DNA of 64,000 nucleotides from Maricaulaceae bacterium (GTDB lineage Bacteria > Pseudomonadota > Alphaproteobacteria > Caulobacterales > Maricaulaceae). This document shows, one piece after another, positions 20,179 through 28,531 of the stretch (the stretch's first letter is position 1; each line of letters begins with the position of its first letter). The stretch covers positions 394,842 through 458,841 of the forward strand of contig JAHCJP010000002.1 of assembly GCA_026126205.1 (NCBI GenBank), given 5' to 3'. The translations under genes were made by a program, and so were the position numbers. Below the pieces are notes generated by a model. That model had not been told where the DNA came from. It saw only the letters and a program-made list of their open reading frames with translations, and searched no databases.

Positions 20179-22527
20179 TTACGCCGCGCCGCGTTCGGGC
20201 AGGTAGATCTCGCGGCGGCCGGCGTGATCGGCGGGGCCGACCATGCCTTCATCCTCCATACGCTCGATCAGGGTGGCGGCGCGGTTATAGCCGATCTGCA
20301 GCCGGCGCTGGATATAACTGGTCGAGGCCTTGCGGTCGCGCGCCACGACGGCCACGGCCTGGTCGAACAGATCATCGCCGGAGCCTTCGCCGTCCTCACC
20401 GAACAACGATCCGCCCTCGCCGTCGTCCATGTCCTCGGTGACGGCGTCGAGATAGTCCGGCGCGCCCTGTTTCTTCAGGAAGCTGGCCACGGCCTCGACC
20501 TCGCGGTCCGACACGAACGGGCCGTGCAGGCGGCGGATGCGCCCGCCCCCGGCCATGAACAGCAGGTCGCCCATGCCCAGCAATTGCTCGGCGCCCTGCT
20601 CGCCCAGAATGGTGCGGCTGTCGATTTTCGAGGTGACCTGATAGCTGATCCGGGTCGGGAAATTGGCCTTGATGGTGCCGGTGATCACGTCCACCGACGG
20701 GCGCTGGGTGGCGGTGACCAGATGGATGCCGGCGGCGCGCGCCATCTGCGCCAGGCGCTGCACGGCGCCCTCGATCTCCTTGCCCGCCACCATCATCAGA
20801 TCAGCCATCTCGTCGACGACGACGACGATGAAGGGCATGGGCGCGGCCTCTATCTCCTCGGTCTCGAACACCGGCTCGCCGGTTTCGCGGTCGTATCCGG
20901 TCTGCACGGTGCGGGTCAGCGGCTCGCCGCTCTCCAGCGCCTGTTTCACGCGTTCGTTGAAGCCGGCGACATTGCGCACGCCCAGTTTCGACATGCGCAG
21001 GTAACGGCTTTCCATCTCGCGCACGGTCCATTTCAGGGCCGCGACGGCTTTCCTGGGGTCGATCACCACCGGCGCCAGCAGGTGCGGAATGCCGTCATAG
21101 ACCGAAAGCTCCAGCATTTTCGGGTCGATCATGATCAGCCGGCATTCGGAGGGCGGCAGGCGGTAGAGCAGCGACAGGATCATCGCGTTCAGGCCCACCG
21201 ACTTGCCTGATCCCGTGGTGCCTGCGATCAGCAGGTGCGGCATGCGCGCCAGATCGGTCACGAAGGGTTCGCCGCCGATGGTCTCGCCCAGCGCCATCGG
21301 CAGTTCGGCGCGCGCGTCCTCGAAGGCTTTCGAGTTCAGCAGCGCGCGCAGATACACCGTCTCGCGGCGCGGATTGGGCAGTTCGATGCCGATGGCGTTG
21401 CGGCCCGGCACCACCGCGACGCGGCAGGCGGTGGCGCTCATTGAGCGGGCGATGTCGTCGGCCAGATTGATCACCCGGCTGGTTTTCACGCCGGGGGCCG
21501 GCTCGAATTCATACAGCGTCACCACCGGACCGGGGCGCAGCTGGGTGATCTCGCCCTTGACGCCGAAATCGGCCAGCACGCCCTGCAACAGCTCGGCGTT
21601 CTGGCGCAGCGCGCCTTCATCGACGGCGGCGACGCGCTCTTTCGGGCGGGTCAGCAGGTCCAGCCGCGGCATCTCGAAATCGGCGGACCTGACGAAGGGC
21701 AGCGCGCCCTGCGCCTCGCGCGCCTCGCGGCCGGATTCCTTCGGCTTGCGCGTCGGCGCCACCTTGACGGCCGGTTCCGGCTCGCCCCGCCGGGCGGGGC
21801 GTTCGCGGCGCGCCGGTTTCGGCTTCACGGTTCCGGCGGCCTCTTTCCGCCACGGGACCGGCGCGCGGCCCAGCAGCACGTCCCGCCACACCAGCAGCGT
21901 CGCCCAGACCAGGCCGGCGGCGTCGGCCGCGGCGCCGAGATCGCGCATCCGCAGCCCGAAGGTGAAGAACAGCCCGGTGACGCAGACCAGCAGGCCGGTT
22001 CCGGCGGCGATCATCAGCGCGCCGGGAACCGCGGCCAGCGCAGAGGCGGTCCCGAACAGCAACAGGTCGCCCACGGCGCCGCCGAGGCCGGCGGCGAAAG
22101 GCCAGGCCTCCGGTATCGGCAGCGCCGAGGCCGCCATGGCGAAACCCAGCACGCCGAACAGCGCCGCGAAGGCGCGCAACGTCACCACCGCGGCGTGGCG
22201 GCGCCTCGGCCCCTGCACGGCCAGCACCAGCCCCCAGACGATCAGCACCAGTCCCGGCAGCGCTCCGGCCCAGCCCAGCGCCTGCAACAGCAGGTCGGAG
22301 GCGGCGGCGCCCGGCGCGCCCAGCGGGTTCTGGACGGCGGCGGCGGTTGCCATGTTCCAGCTGGGGTCCAGCGGGTTGTGCCCGGCCATCGCGGCGATGC
22401 TCCACGCCCCCGCCGCGGCCATCACGGCGCCCAGCGCCGCGGCGCGCAGACGCGCGGGCCAGCGCGCGCCCTCGCCTTTCAGGCGGGCGGTGAAATCTGA
22501 CTTCGAAGCGGCGCCGGACCAAGCCAT
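20179..22527 (-). CDS. ftsK: DNA translocase FtsK
   Basis: 782 residues. The N-terminus holds about four membrane helices (to about residue 190), followed by a short basic linker (about 220-270) and the motor. Walker A GTTGSGKS is at 436-443, Walker B is in VVVVDEMADLMM, and the conserved QRPSVDVITGTIKANFPTRISYQV block follows. The C-terminal winged-helix gamma domain (KASTSYIQRRLQIGYNRAATLIERMEDEGMVGP) reads KOPS-type sequences. Family knowledge: FtsK joins chromosome dimer resolution at dif with division. The linker is much shorter than in E. coli, as usual for alphaproteobacteria. A CtrA-box-like site and a GATTC lie upstream. Confidence 0.95.
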   Translation of the reverse strand: MAWSGAASKSDFTARLKGEGARWPARLRAAALGAVMAAAGAWSIAAMAGHNPLDPSWNMATAAAVQNPLGAPGAAASDLLLQALGWAGALPGLVLIVWGLVLAVQGPRRRHAAVVTLRAFAALFGVLGFAMAASALPIPEAWPFAAGLGGAVGDLLLFGTASALAAVPGALMIAAGTGLLVCVTGLFFTFGLRMRDLGAAADAAGLVWATLLVWRDVLLGRAPVPWRKEAAGTVKPKPARRERPARRGEPEPAVKVAPTRKPKESGREAREAQGALPFVRSADFEMPRLDLLTRPKERVAAVDEGALRQNAELLQGVLADFGVKGEITQLRPGPVVTLYEFEPAPGVKTSRVINLADDIARSMSATACRVAVVPGRNAIGIELPNPRRETVYLRALLNSKAFEDARAELPMALGETIGGEPFVTDLARMPHLLIAGTTGSGKSVGLNAMILSLLYRLPPSECRLIMIDPKMLELSVYDGIPHLLAPVVIDPRKAVAALKWTVREMESRYLRMSKLGVRNVAGFNERVKQALESGEPLTRTVQTGYDRETGEPVFETEEIEAAPMPFIVVVVDEMADLMMVAGKEIEGAVQRLAQMARAAGIHLVTATQRPSVDVITGTIKANFPTRISYQVTSKIDSRTILGEQGAEQLLGMGDLLFMAGGGRIRRLHGPFVSDREVEAVASFLKKQGAPDYLDAVTEDMDDGEGGSLFGEDGEGSGDDLFDQAVAVVARDRKASTSYIQRRLQIGYNRAATLIERMEDEGMVGPADHAGRREIYLPERGAA

Positions 22528-22561
22528 GCGCCATGCTTACCAAGCCAAGGGTGATTCAAGG

Positions 22562-22577
22562 GTAAACGCCGGTTAAC
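22562..22577. promoter_or_regulatory. CtrA-box-like motif GTAA-N7-TTAAC between ftsK and ubiH-like gene
   Basis: GTAA at 22562-22565 and TTAAC at 22573-22577 are separated by 7 bases. The site is 35 bases upstream of the ftsK ATG and about 60 bases upstream of the divergent hydroxylase gene. A GATTC (GANTC) site lies at about 22553-22557. Cell-cycle control of ftsK by CtrA or CcrM is inference. Confidence 0.4.
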
Positions 22578-22635
22578 CGGCCCTGCGGCGCCGCGCCCGC
22601 TTTCCATCGCCGCCGTGGCGGCTAGTCTGGCGGCG

Positions 22636-23907
22636 ATGAGCGGCGCAAAACCGGAATTCGACGGCGATGTGATCGTGCTGGGCGGCGGGCTGGCCGGCCA
22701 GGCGCTGGCGCTGGCCCTGGACCAGGCGGGCCTGTCCTGCGCCGTCGTCGATACACTGCCTTTCGAAACCCAGCTTGAACCGTCCTTCGACGGCCGCGCC
22801 TCGGCGCTGGCCTATACCAGCATGCGCATGCTGGACGCGCTGGGCGCGGGCGCGCGCCTGCGCCCCCATGCGCAGCGGATAGAGGACATCATCGTCGCCG
22901 ACGGCCGCCCGCATGACGGGATGCGCCCCGGCGGCCCCGGCCCCTTCACCCTGCATTTCGACCGCCGCGAGATCGCGCCGGATGACGCGGGCGAACCGCT
23001 GGGCTGGATGGCGGAAAACCGCCATTCGCGGCTGGCGATGGGCGAAACGATCCTCTCCCGCCCCTCGATCCGGGTGTTCGCCCCGGCGAAAGGCGGGCGC
23101 TGGGAACGGCGCGACGGCGGCATCGACCTGCATCTCGACGGCGGCCGCGTGTTGCGCGGCAGGCTGCTGGCCGCCTGCGACGGCAAGTTCAGCCGCGCCC
23201 GCGCCCAGGCCGGGGTGCGCACCGCCGGCTGGGCCTATGGCCAGAGCGGGCTGGTGGCGACCGTGGCGCATGAAAAGCCGCATAACGGCGTGGCTTACGA
23301 ATACTTCCTGCCCGCAGGGCCGTTCGCCATCCTGCCGCTGCCGCGCAACCGCTCGTCTCTGGTCTGGACCGAGAAGACGGCGGCGGCGCAGGCGCTGAAA
23401 GACATGGACGAGGCCGGTTTTCAGGAGGCGCTTGAAGCCCGTTTCGGCGATTTTCTGGGCGCGCTGACGCCGGAAGGGCCGCGCTGGGCCTATCCGCTGG
23501 GCGTGCTGATCGCCGAAACCTTCTGCGAGGACCGCATCGCCTTCGCCGGCGACGCGGCGCGCGGCATCCACCCGCTGGCCGGGCAGGGCTTCAATCTCGG
23601 CCTGCGCGACGCGGCGGCGCTGGCCGAAGTGCTGGCCGAGGCGAAACGATGCGGCCTCGACATCGGCGCGCTGACCACGTTGCGGCGCTATGAACGCTGG
23701 CGCAAGTTCGATTCGCTGTCGCTAGCCGCTTCTACCGAGCTGTTCAACCGCCTGTTCTCGAACGATGTTCCGGCGCTGCGGCTGGCCCGCGGCCTTGGTC
23801 TTTCCATCGTCGACCGCATCGGCCCGGCGCGGCGCTTTTTCATGCGTCAGGCCGGCGGCGAAACCGGCGATCTGCCAAAGCTGTTGCGCGGCCAGGCGCT
23901 GGCCTGA
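22636..23907 (+). CDS. UbiH/UbiF/Coq6-family FAD-dependent hydroxylase
   Basis: 423 residues started at MSGAKPEFDGDV; a start 21 bases upstream is possible but adds only low-complexity residues. The FAD fingerprint VIVLGGGLAGQALALALDQAG is near the N-terminus. The family motif RASALAYTSMRMLDALG is near residue 55, the DG motif is in AACDGKFSRARAQAG, and the GD motif is GDAARGIHPLAGQGFNLGLRDA at about 310-330. Family knowledge: these flavoproteins hydroxylate the ubiquinone ring; which ring position cannot be told from sequence. It is divergent from ftsK, and the second PQQ dehydrogenase follows after 64 bases. Confidence 0.88.
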   Translation: MSGAKPEFDGDVIVLGGGLAGQALALALDQAGLSCAVVDTLPFETQLEPSFDGRASALAYTSMRMLDALGAGARLRPHAQRIEDIIVADGRPHDGMRPGGPGPFTLHFDRREIAPDDAGEPLGWMAENRHSRLAMGETILSRPSIRVFAPAKGGRWERRDGGIDLHLDGGRVLRGRLLAACDGKFSRARAQAGVRTAGWAYGQSGLVATVAHEKPHNGVAYEYFLPAGPFAILPLPRNRSSLVWTEKTAAAQALKDMDEAGFQEALEARFGDFLGALTPEGPRWAYPLGVLIAETFCEDRIAFAGDAARGIHPLAGQGFNLGLRDAAALAEVLAEAKRCGLDIGALTTLRRYERWRKFDSLSLAASTELFNRLFSNDVPALRLARGLGLSIVDRIGPARRFFMRQAGGETGDLPKLLRGQALA

Positions 23908-23971
23908 GGCGGATGACGCCCTCACGCGGATTTCACTTCAAATCCCGCGCGCGGGCGTTAGGTTCGCCCGT

Positions 23972-25129
23972 ATGACCCATTTCAAACCCCTTCTGGCGGC
24001 GTCCGCCGCCTGTTTCGCCATCGCCCTTACCGCCCCCGCCGCCGCGCAGGATGTTCCGCAAGGCGTGCAGGAAAGCGAGCAGGCGAATTTCGAGGTTCAT
24101 GTCGTGGCCGAGGGGCTGGAGTTTCCCTGGTCGATCGCCTTCCTGCCCGGCGGCGACATGCTGGTGACCGAACGCGAAGGCCGCCTGCGCGTGATCCGCG
24201 GCGGCGTGCTGGATCCCGAACCGCTGGCCGGCGTCCCCGATGACCTGCTGGTCGAACGCCAGGGCGGGTTGATGGAGATCGCGCTCGACCCCGATTTCGC
24301 CAGCAACCGAATGGTCTGGTTCTCCTACGCCGCCGGAACGCCGCAGGCCAACCACACCGCGCTGGCTCGCGCGCGCCTGAACGCGGCGGTCACGGCGCTG
24401 GAGGATGTCGAGGTGGTGTTCCGCGCCCGCCCGGATTCGCCGCGCGGCTTCCATTTCGGCGGCAAGATCGACTTCCTGCCCGACGGCACGCTGCTGCTCA
24501 GCCTCGGCGACGCCGGCCTGTTCCGCGACGAGGCCCAGAACCTGCGCAACCATCTTGGAACGATCGTGCGGCTGCACCGCGACGGTTCGGTCCCGGACGA
24601 CAATCCGTTCACGGGCCGCGATGACGCCGCGGCCGAGATCTACACCTGGGGCCACCGCAATGTGCAGGGTCTGGCCGTGCATCCCGAAACCGGCGTCGCC
24701 TGGAGCCATGAGCACGGCCCGCGCGGCGGCGACGAGGTCAATATCCTCACCCCCGGCCTCAACTATGGCTGGCCGGTGATCAGCTATGGCATCAACTATG
24801 ACGGCAGCATCGTCACCGAACACACGGCGATGGAGGGGATGGAGCAGCCGGCCTGGTACTGGGGCGTGTCGCCCGCCGTGTCCGGCATGGCTTTCTATGA
24901 TGGCGACGCCTTTCCCGAATGGCGGGGCGATCTGTTCATCGGCGCGCTGGCCGGCATGCGGGTGATCCGTTTCGAGCTGGACGGCGACCGTCTGATCGGA
25001 ACCGAGGACCTGCTCTCGGACATGGGCATGCGCATCCGCGACGTGCGCGCCGGGCCGGACGGGTTCCTGTATCTCGCCACCGACGACATCGACGGCATGA
25101 TCCTGCGCCTGCAGTCGCCGGCGGAGTGA
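23972..25129 (+). CDS. Secreted PQQ-type aldose sugar dehydrogenase, copy 2
   Basis: 385 residues with a signal peptide (KPLLAASAACFAIALTAPAAAQ). It shares the propeller blocks of the copy at 14833 almost segment for segment: FPWSIAFLPGGDMLVTEREG, GGLMEIALDPDF, GHRNVQGLAVHPETG, SHEHGPRGGDEVNIL and RAGPDGFLYLATD. It is 18 residues longer, mostly at the N-terminus and around the final third. Family knowledge: soluble PQQ/Ca-dependent oxidation of aldoses in the periplasm. The frame is open further upstream inside the hydroxylase gene, but the signal peptide fixes the start at 23972. Confidence 0.88.
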   Translation: MTHFKPLLAASAACFAIALTAPAAAQDVPQGVQESEQANFEVHVVAEGLEFPWSIAFLPGGDMLVTEREGRLRVIRGGVLDPEPLAGVPDDLLVERQGGLMEIALDPDFASNRMVWFSYAAGTPQANHTALARARLNAAVTALEDVEVVFRARPDSPRGFHFGGKIDFLPDGTLLLSLGDAGLFRDEAQNLRNHLGTIVRLHRDGSVPDDNPFTGRDDAAAEIYTWGHRNVQGLAVHPETGVAWSHEHGPRGGDEVNILTPGLNYGWPVISYGINYDGSIVTEHTAMEGMEQPAWYWGVSPAVSGMAFYDGDAFPEWRGDLFIGALAGMRVIRFELDGDRLIGTEDLLSDMGMRIRDVRAGPDGFLYLATDDIDGMILRLQSPAE

Positions 25130-25142
25130 TCAGGGCCGGACC

Positions 25143-25871
25143 CTAGCCCCGCCAGTCGAGCAGTTTGCGCCCGGTGGCGATGTTGCGCGCGAGATAGACC
25201 AGCGGCGTGTCCAGCCAGGCGACGGCGATCTTAACCACGATCTGCCCCGCGATCAGGCTGCCGAGCGCCGCCAGCGGCACCGCGCCCCAGAAGGCGGCGG
25301 TGATGAACACGATGCTGTTCAGCGTCTGCGAAGCGATGGTGGACAGGTTGTTGCGCAGCCACAGCAGGTTCCGGCCCTCCTGGCGCTTGCGCAGCCAGTG
25401 GAAGATCAGCACGTCGATGACGCTGGATATGCCAAAAGCGATGACGCCCGCGAAATTGATGCGCTGGCCGGTGGCGAACACGAAGGCGTAGGCCTCCTGC
25501 TGGCTCTCGGTCCAGAATGGCGCCGCCTCCATGAACGGCAGGAACTGTTCGCCCGACAGCGCGAACAGCAGCAGCAGGAACACCACTCCGCGCATCGCAA
25601 CGCCGACCAGAACCACGGTCAGGGCGTAGCCGCGCCCCCATACCTCGCTGATCACGTCGGTGGCGGCATAGGTCAGGCAGAAGGCCAGCGTGCCGGCGGG
25701 GATCAGCAGCGACAGGCCGAGAATCTGCACCGACTGGATTTTCACCGACAGCAGGGCGGCGCTGACCAGGCTGATCATGAACAGGCTGATGCAGGCGATC
25801 AGCACGATCTCGCGCGCGGTGACGCCGCATTTCAGCCAGCCGCCGCGGCCTGAAGGGGTGTCTGTCGCCAA
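25143..25871 (-). CDS. yhhQ: Queuosine precursor transporter (YhhQ/VUT family)
   Basis: About 242 residues, an integral membrane protein with six or so helices. LIPAGTLAFCLTYAATDVISEVWGR carries the family's TD-VIxEVWG-like motif, and INFAGVIAFGISSVIDVLIFHWLRKR and SQTLNSIVFITAAFWG are further conserved helices. Family knowledge: YhhQ imports preQ0/preQ1 for tRNA queuosine. The frame opens with TTG at 25871 and no ATG precedes the first helix, so the start is uncertain. The gene converges on the PQQ dehydrogenase with a 13-base gap bearing a partial palindrome. Confidence 0.82.
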   Translation of the reverse strand: MATDTPSGRGGWLKCGVTAREIVLIACISLFMISLVSAALLSVKIQSVQILGLSLLIPAGTLAFCLTYAATDVISEVWGRGYALTVVLVGVAMRGVVFLLLLFALSGEQFLPFMEAAPFWTESQQEAYAFVFATGQRINFAGVIAFGISSVIDVLIFHWLRKRQEGRNLLWLRNNLSTIASQTLNSIVFITAAFWGAVPLAALGSLIAGQIVVKIAVAWLDTPLVYLARNIATGRKLLDWRG

Positions 25872-25957
25872 ACCCAGCCGCCGCCCGCCGCGGCGCCCCT
25901 GCCTTGCCCAAGGCGTGAAGATTTCAGGATTCGGCCGCCGCGGCTATCGATTTGGGG

Positions 25958-26782
25958 TTACAGGCGCCCTTGCGCCATCGCTTTCTCGAAAGCGCGCAGG
26001 CGGGCGCGGGCGCGCCGCCATTCCCACCAGATCAGGGCGATCTTCGGCCCGTCGACCAGATAGCGTTTCCACATCCGCCGCGGCTCCTGAAGCAGGCGGT
26101 GCAGCCATTCCAGCCGCGCGGACTGCATCCAGCGCGGGGCGCGCTGCGCCTTGCCGCCGAGAAAATCCAGCGAGGCGCCGACGCACAGGCCGATTCCGGT
26201 GCAGTCGCCGCGGTCGAGACAGGCTTCGGCGATCATCTCCTGCTGGGGCGAGCCGACGCACAGGAACACGAAACGCGCCGGGTTCCCGGCCACGAAGCGC
26301 GCGCAATCGGCCAGGGCGTCCGGCTTGTGGCGCAGACCCATCGGCGGTTCATGCCAGCGCACGTCTTTCAGGCCGTATCGGGCGGTGACGTTGGCGATCA
26401 CCTCCGCATCGCCGCCGATGACGGTGATGGTCTCGTCCGGGCGTATCACGGTTTCGAACAGGCGCTGGGTCAGGTCCGACCCCGGGGCGATGTCCACATC
26501 TTCTCCCGAGACGCTGGCCAGCAACTCCAGCACCCGGCTGTCGCAAACGGTCAGCCAGGCCTGGGCGTAGAGCGGGGCCAGCACGCCGTCGCGGCGCAGG
26601 CGCACCAGATGATCGACATTCGGGGTGACGACGAAGGCGAAAGGGGCCTTCGCATCACGCGCGGCGATGCGCGCCGCGGCCTGGTCAAGCCCGATGCGGT
26701 CGAAGGCCGAGTTCAGGAACCAGATGTGCCGCGCCATGACGCGGCGGTCCTGAAAATCCTGCATGGCGGGCTGCGCCGTCAT
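25958..26782 (-). CDS. WecG/TagA/CpsF-family glycosyltransferase
   Basis: 274 residues if started at the ATG at 26782 (aagggga very close upstream); in-frame ATGs at 26764 and 26737 are alternatives, the last having cagga 10 bases before it. Family landmarks are FVVTPNVDHLVRLRRD (the TPNVD/TxNxxH-like motif), LTVCDSRVLELL, TITVIGGDAEVIANV, FLCVGSPQQEMIAE and GLCVGASLDFLGGKAQRAPRWMQSARLEWLHRL. Family knowledge: GT26 enzymes add N-acetylmannosaminuronate or related sugars to lipid-linked precursors of surface polysaccharide. No other polysaccharide gene is adjacent, so the glycan is unknown. Confidence 0.85.
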   Translation of the reverse strand: MTAQPAMQDFQDRRVMARHIWFLNSAFDRIGLDQAAARIAARDAKAPFAFVVTPNVDHLVRLRRDGVLAPLYAQAWLTVCDSRVLELLASVSGEDVDIAPGSDLTQRLFETVIRPDETITVIGGDAEVIANVTARYGLKDVRWHEPPMGLRHKPDALADCARFVAGNPARFVFLCVGSPQQEMIAEACLDRGDCTGIGLCVGASLDFLGGKAQRAPRWMQSARLEWLHRLLQEPRRMWKRYLVDGPKIALIWWEWRRARARLRAFEKAMAQGRL

Positions 26783-26944
26783 TTCCCCTTGCCGTCCCTT
26801 CGTCCCGATTCGCGCCACGCGCGAGTGTCCGGAGGGGAATTCTGCAAGCCGCGCGCCGGAATCTTCACCATCGTTGCATCCGGAGGCGCGGGCGGCGGCA
26901 TCAGAACGGGTGCAGACGGATTTCAGGGCATGAAAGGCGCAGCC

Positions 26945-27178
26945 ATGATCGTCAAAACCCTGCTCGTTTCCGCGGCGCTGGCCGCGGGCGGAACTGCGCT
27001 GGCCGTACCGGTCCAGGGCGCGTCGCTGTCGGTCTATCTCGGGCCGGTCGAGGCCGATTTCATCTCCGGACGCGCGCCGTCGCTGGCGCTGGCCGAGCGC
27101 TGCCGGTCGAAATCCTGCCCGCTGGTCGAGATCGTTTATACGCCGGCCGACGGGCCCGTGATCCGCATCGGGCTCTGA
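26945..27178 (+). CDS. Small secreted protein with a Cys pair
   Basis: 77 residues starting MIVKTLLVSAALAAGGTALA, a convincing signal peptide, with aaagg about 8 bases upstream; an ATG 15 bases earlier is in frame but poorer. The mature part is about 50 residues and contains ERCRSKSCPLVEIVY, a possible disulfide, and ends GPVIRIGL. I do not recognise the family. It is followed by a 35-residue membrane ORF and zapE on the same strand. Confidence 0.55.
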   Translation: MIVKTLLVSAALAAGGTALAVPVQGASLSVYLGPVEADFISGRAPSLALAERCRSKSCPLVEIVYTPADGPVIRIGL

Positions 27179-27221
27179 TCGAGGCTTGCCATCGGCGCGG
27201 CGGCGCTGGCATGACAGCGTC

Positions 27222-27329
27222 ATGCGCAAGGCCGAACGCCTTTTCTGGCTGATCCTGGGCGTCGTCATCGCCTTCGGGCTGATCGCGGCGGCGATCATGG
27301 CCCATCTTCCGCCGGCGCCGGGGGCGTGA
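27222..27329 (+). CDS. 35-residue single-helix membrane protein, coupled to zapE
   Basis: The ORF reads MRKAERLFWLILGVVIAFGL then IAAAIMAHLPPAPGA: a basic N-terminus, one hydrophobic helix (about 8-27) and a Pro-rich tail. Its stop TGA (27327-27329) overlaps the GTG start of zapE (27326-27328), which argues for translational coupling and hence for real translation. No clear SD precedes its ATG. Function unknown. Confidence 0.5.
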   Translation: MRKAERLFWLILGVVIAFGLIAAAIMAHLPPAPGA

Positions 27330-28459
27330 GCGCGCCTGACGAGCTGTGGCGGGCGCGCGTCGCCGCCGGCAGCCTGTCGCCCGATCCGGGGCAGGAGGCG
27401 GCGGCGAAGGCCCTGTCGCGCCTGCATGCCGACCTCGCCGCCTGGAAGCCGGACCGCGGCGTGCTGCGCAAGGCCGCGCCTGCGCCGCGCGGGGTCTATC
27501 TGTGGGGCGGGGTCGGGCGCGGCAAGTCGATGCTGATGGACCTGTTGTACGAGCATTCGCCCGTGCAGCCGGCGCGGCGGGCGCATTTCCACGAATTCAT
27601 GGCCCGGACCCATGCGCGCATCGCCGCCTGGCGGGCGCTGACCCCGAAAGAGCGCAAGCGCCTGCCCGAATATGTGCGCGGCGCGGGCGACGATCCCATC
27701 GCCCCGGCAGCGAAGCTGATCGCGTCCGAGGCGCGGCTGTTGTGTTTCGACGAATTCCAGGTCACCGACATCGCCGACGCCATGATTCTCGGCCGGCTGT
27801 TCACGGCGCTGTTCGACCGCGGGGTGGCGGTGGCCGCCACCTCGAACCGCGCGCCGGACGATCTGTATCGCGACGGCCTGAACCGGCAGTTGTTCCTGCC
27901 CTTCATCGCGCTGCTGAAACAGCGGCTTGAGGTGGTGGAGATCGGCGGCGGCGCCGACCACCGGCTGGCGCAGTTAAGGGCCGCGCCGGTGTATTACGCG
28001 CCGCTGGGGCCGCAGGCGGCGGCGGCGATGGACGCGGCGTGGGAGCGCCTGACCCAGGGCGCGCATCCGCAGGCGATGACGCTGACCGTGCAGGGCCGCA
28101 GGCTGGCGGTGACGCGCGAGACGGCGGGGGTGGCGCGCTTCTCCTTCGCTGAACTGTGCGAGGCGCCGCTGGGGGCGGCCGACTATCTGGCCATTGCGGC
28201 GCGATTTCACACTGTTTTGCTGGATGGCGTTCCGGTTCTCGGCCCTGAAAAACGCAATGAAGCCAAGCGCTTCGTCACCCTGATCGACGCGCTGTACGAG
28301 GCGAAGACCAAGCTGGTGGTCAGCGCCGCGGCGGAGCCGGACGCTCTCTACCCCGAAGGCGACGGGGCGTTCGAGTTCGAACGCTGCGCCTCGCGCCTGT
28401 TCGAGATGCGCTCCGAGGCCTATCTCGCCGCCGAGCGGGCGAACCCGCCGCAAGCCTGA
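27326..28459 (+). CDS. zapE: Cell division protein ZapE (AFG1-family ATPase)
   Basis: 377 residues with a GTG start overlapping the stop of the preceding mini-ORF. Walker A is in YLWGGVGRGKSMLMD, Walker B in ARLLCFDEFQVTDIADA, and sensor-like residues follow in AVAATSNRAPDDLYRDGLNR. The block RHFHEFMARTHARI (here AHFHEFMARTHARI) is diagnostic for AFG1/ZapE. Family knowledge: ZapE associates with the Z-ring, and the mitochondrial homologue helps degrade complex IV subunits. In alphaproteobacteria zapE often lies next to mdh; here mdh is 6.4 kb downstream, with accessory genes between. Confidence 0.92.
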   Translation: MSAPDELWRARVAAGSLSPDPGQEAAAKALSRLHADLAAWKPDRGVLRKAAPAPRGVYLWGGVGRGKSMLMDLLYEHSPVQPARRAHFHEFMARTHARIAAWRALTPKERKRLPEYVRGAGDDPIAPAAKLIASEARLLCFDEFQVTDIADAMILGRLFTALFDRGVAVAATSNRAPDDLYRDGLNRQLFLPFIALLKQRLEVVEIGGGADHRLAQLRAAPVYYAPLGPQAAAAMDAAWERLTQGAHPQAMTLTVQGRRLAVTRETAGVARFSFAELCEAPLGAADYLAIAARFHTVLLDGVPVLGPEKRNEAKRFVTLIDALYEAKTKLVVSAAAEPDALYPEGDGAFEFERCASRLFEMRSEAYLAAERANPPQA

Positions 28460-28531
28460 CTCCGGCGGCGGATTATGGCATTATCCCCCTCTGCGGCGCG
28501 CTGGCGCTGCAGGTGAAGGGTGGGGGAAACC

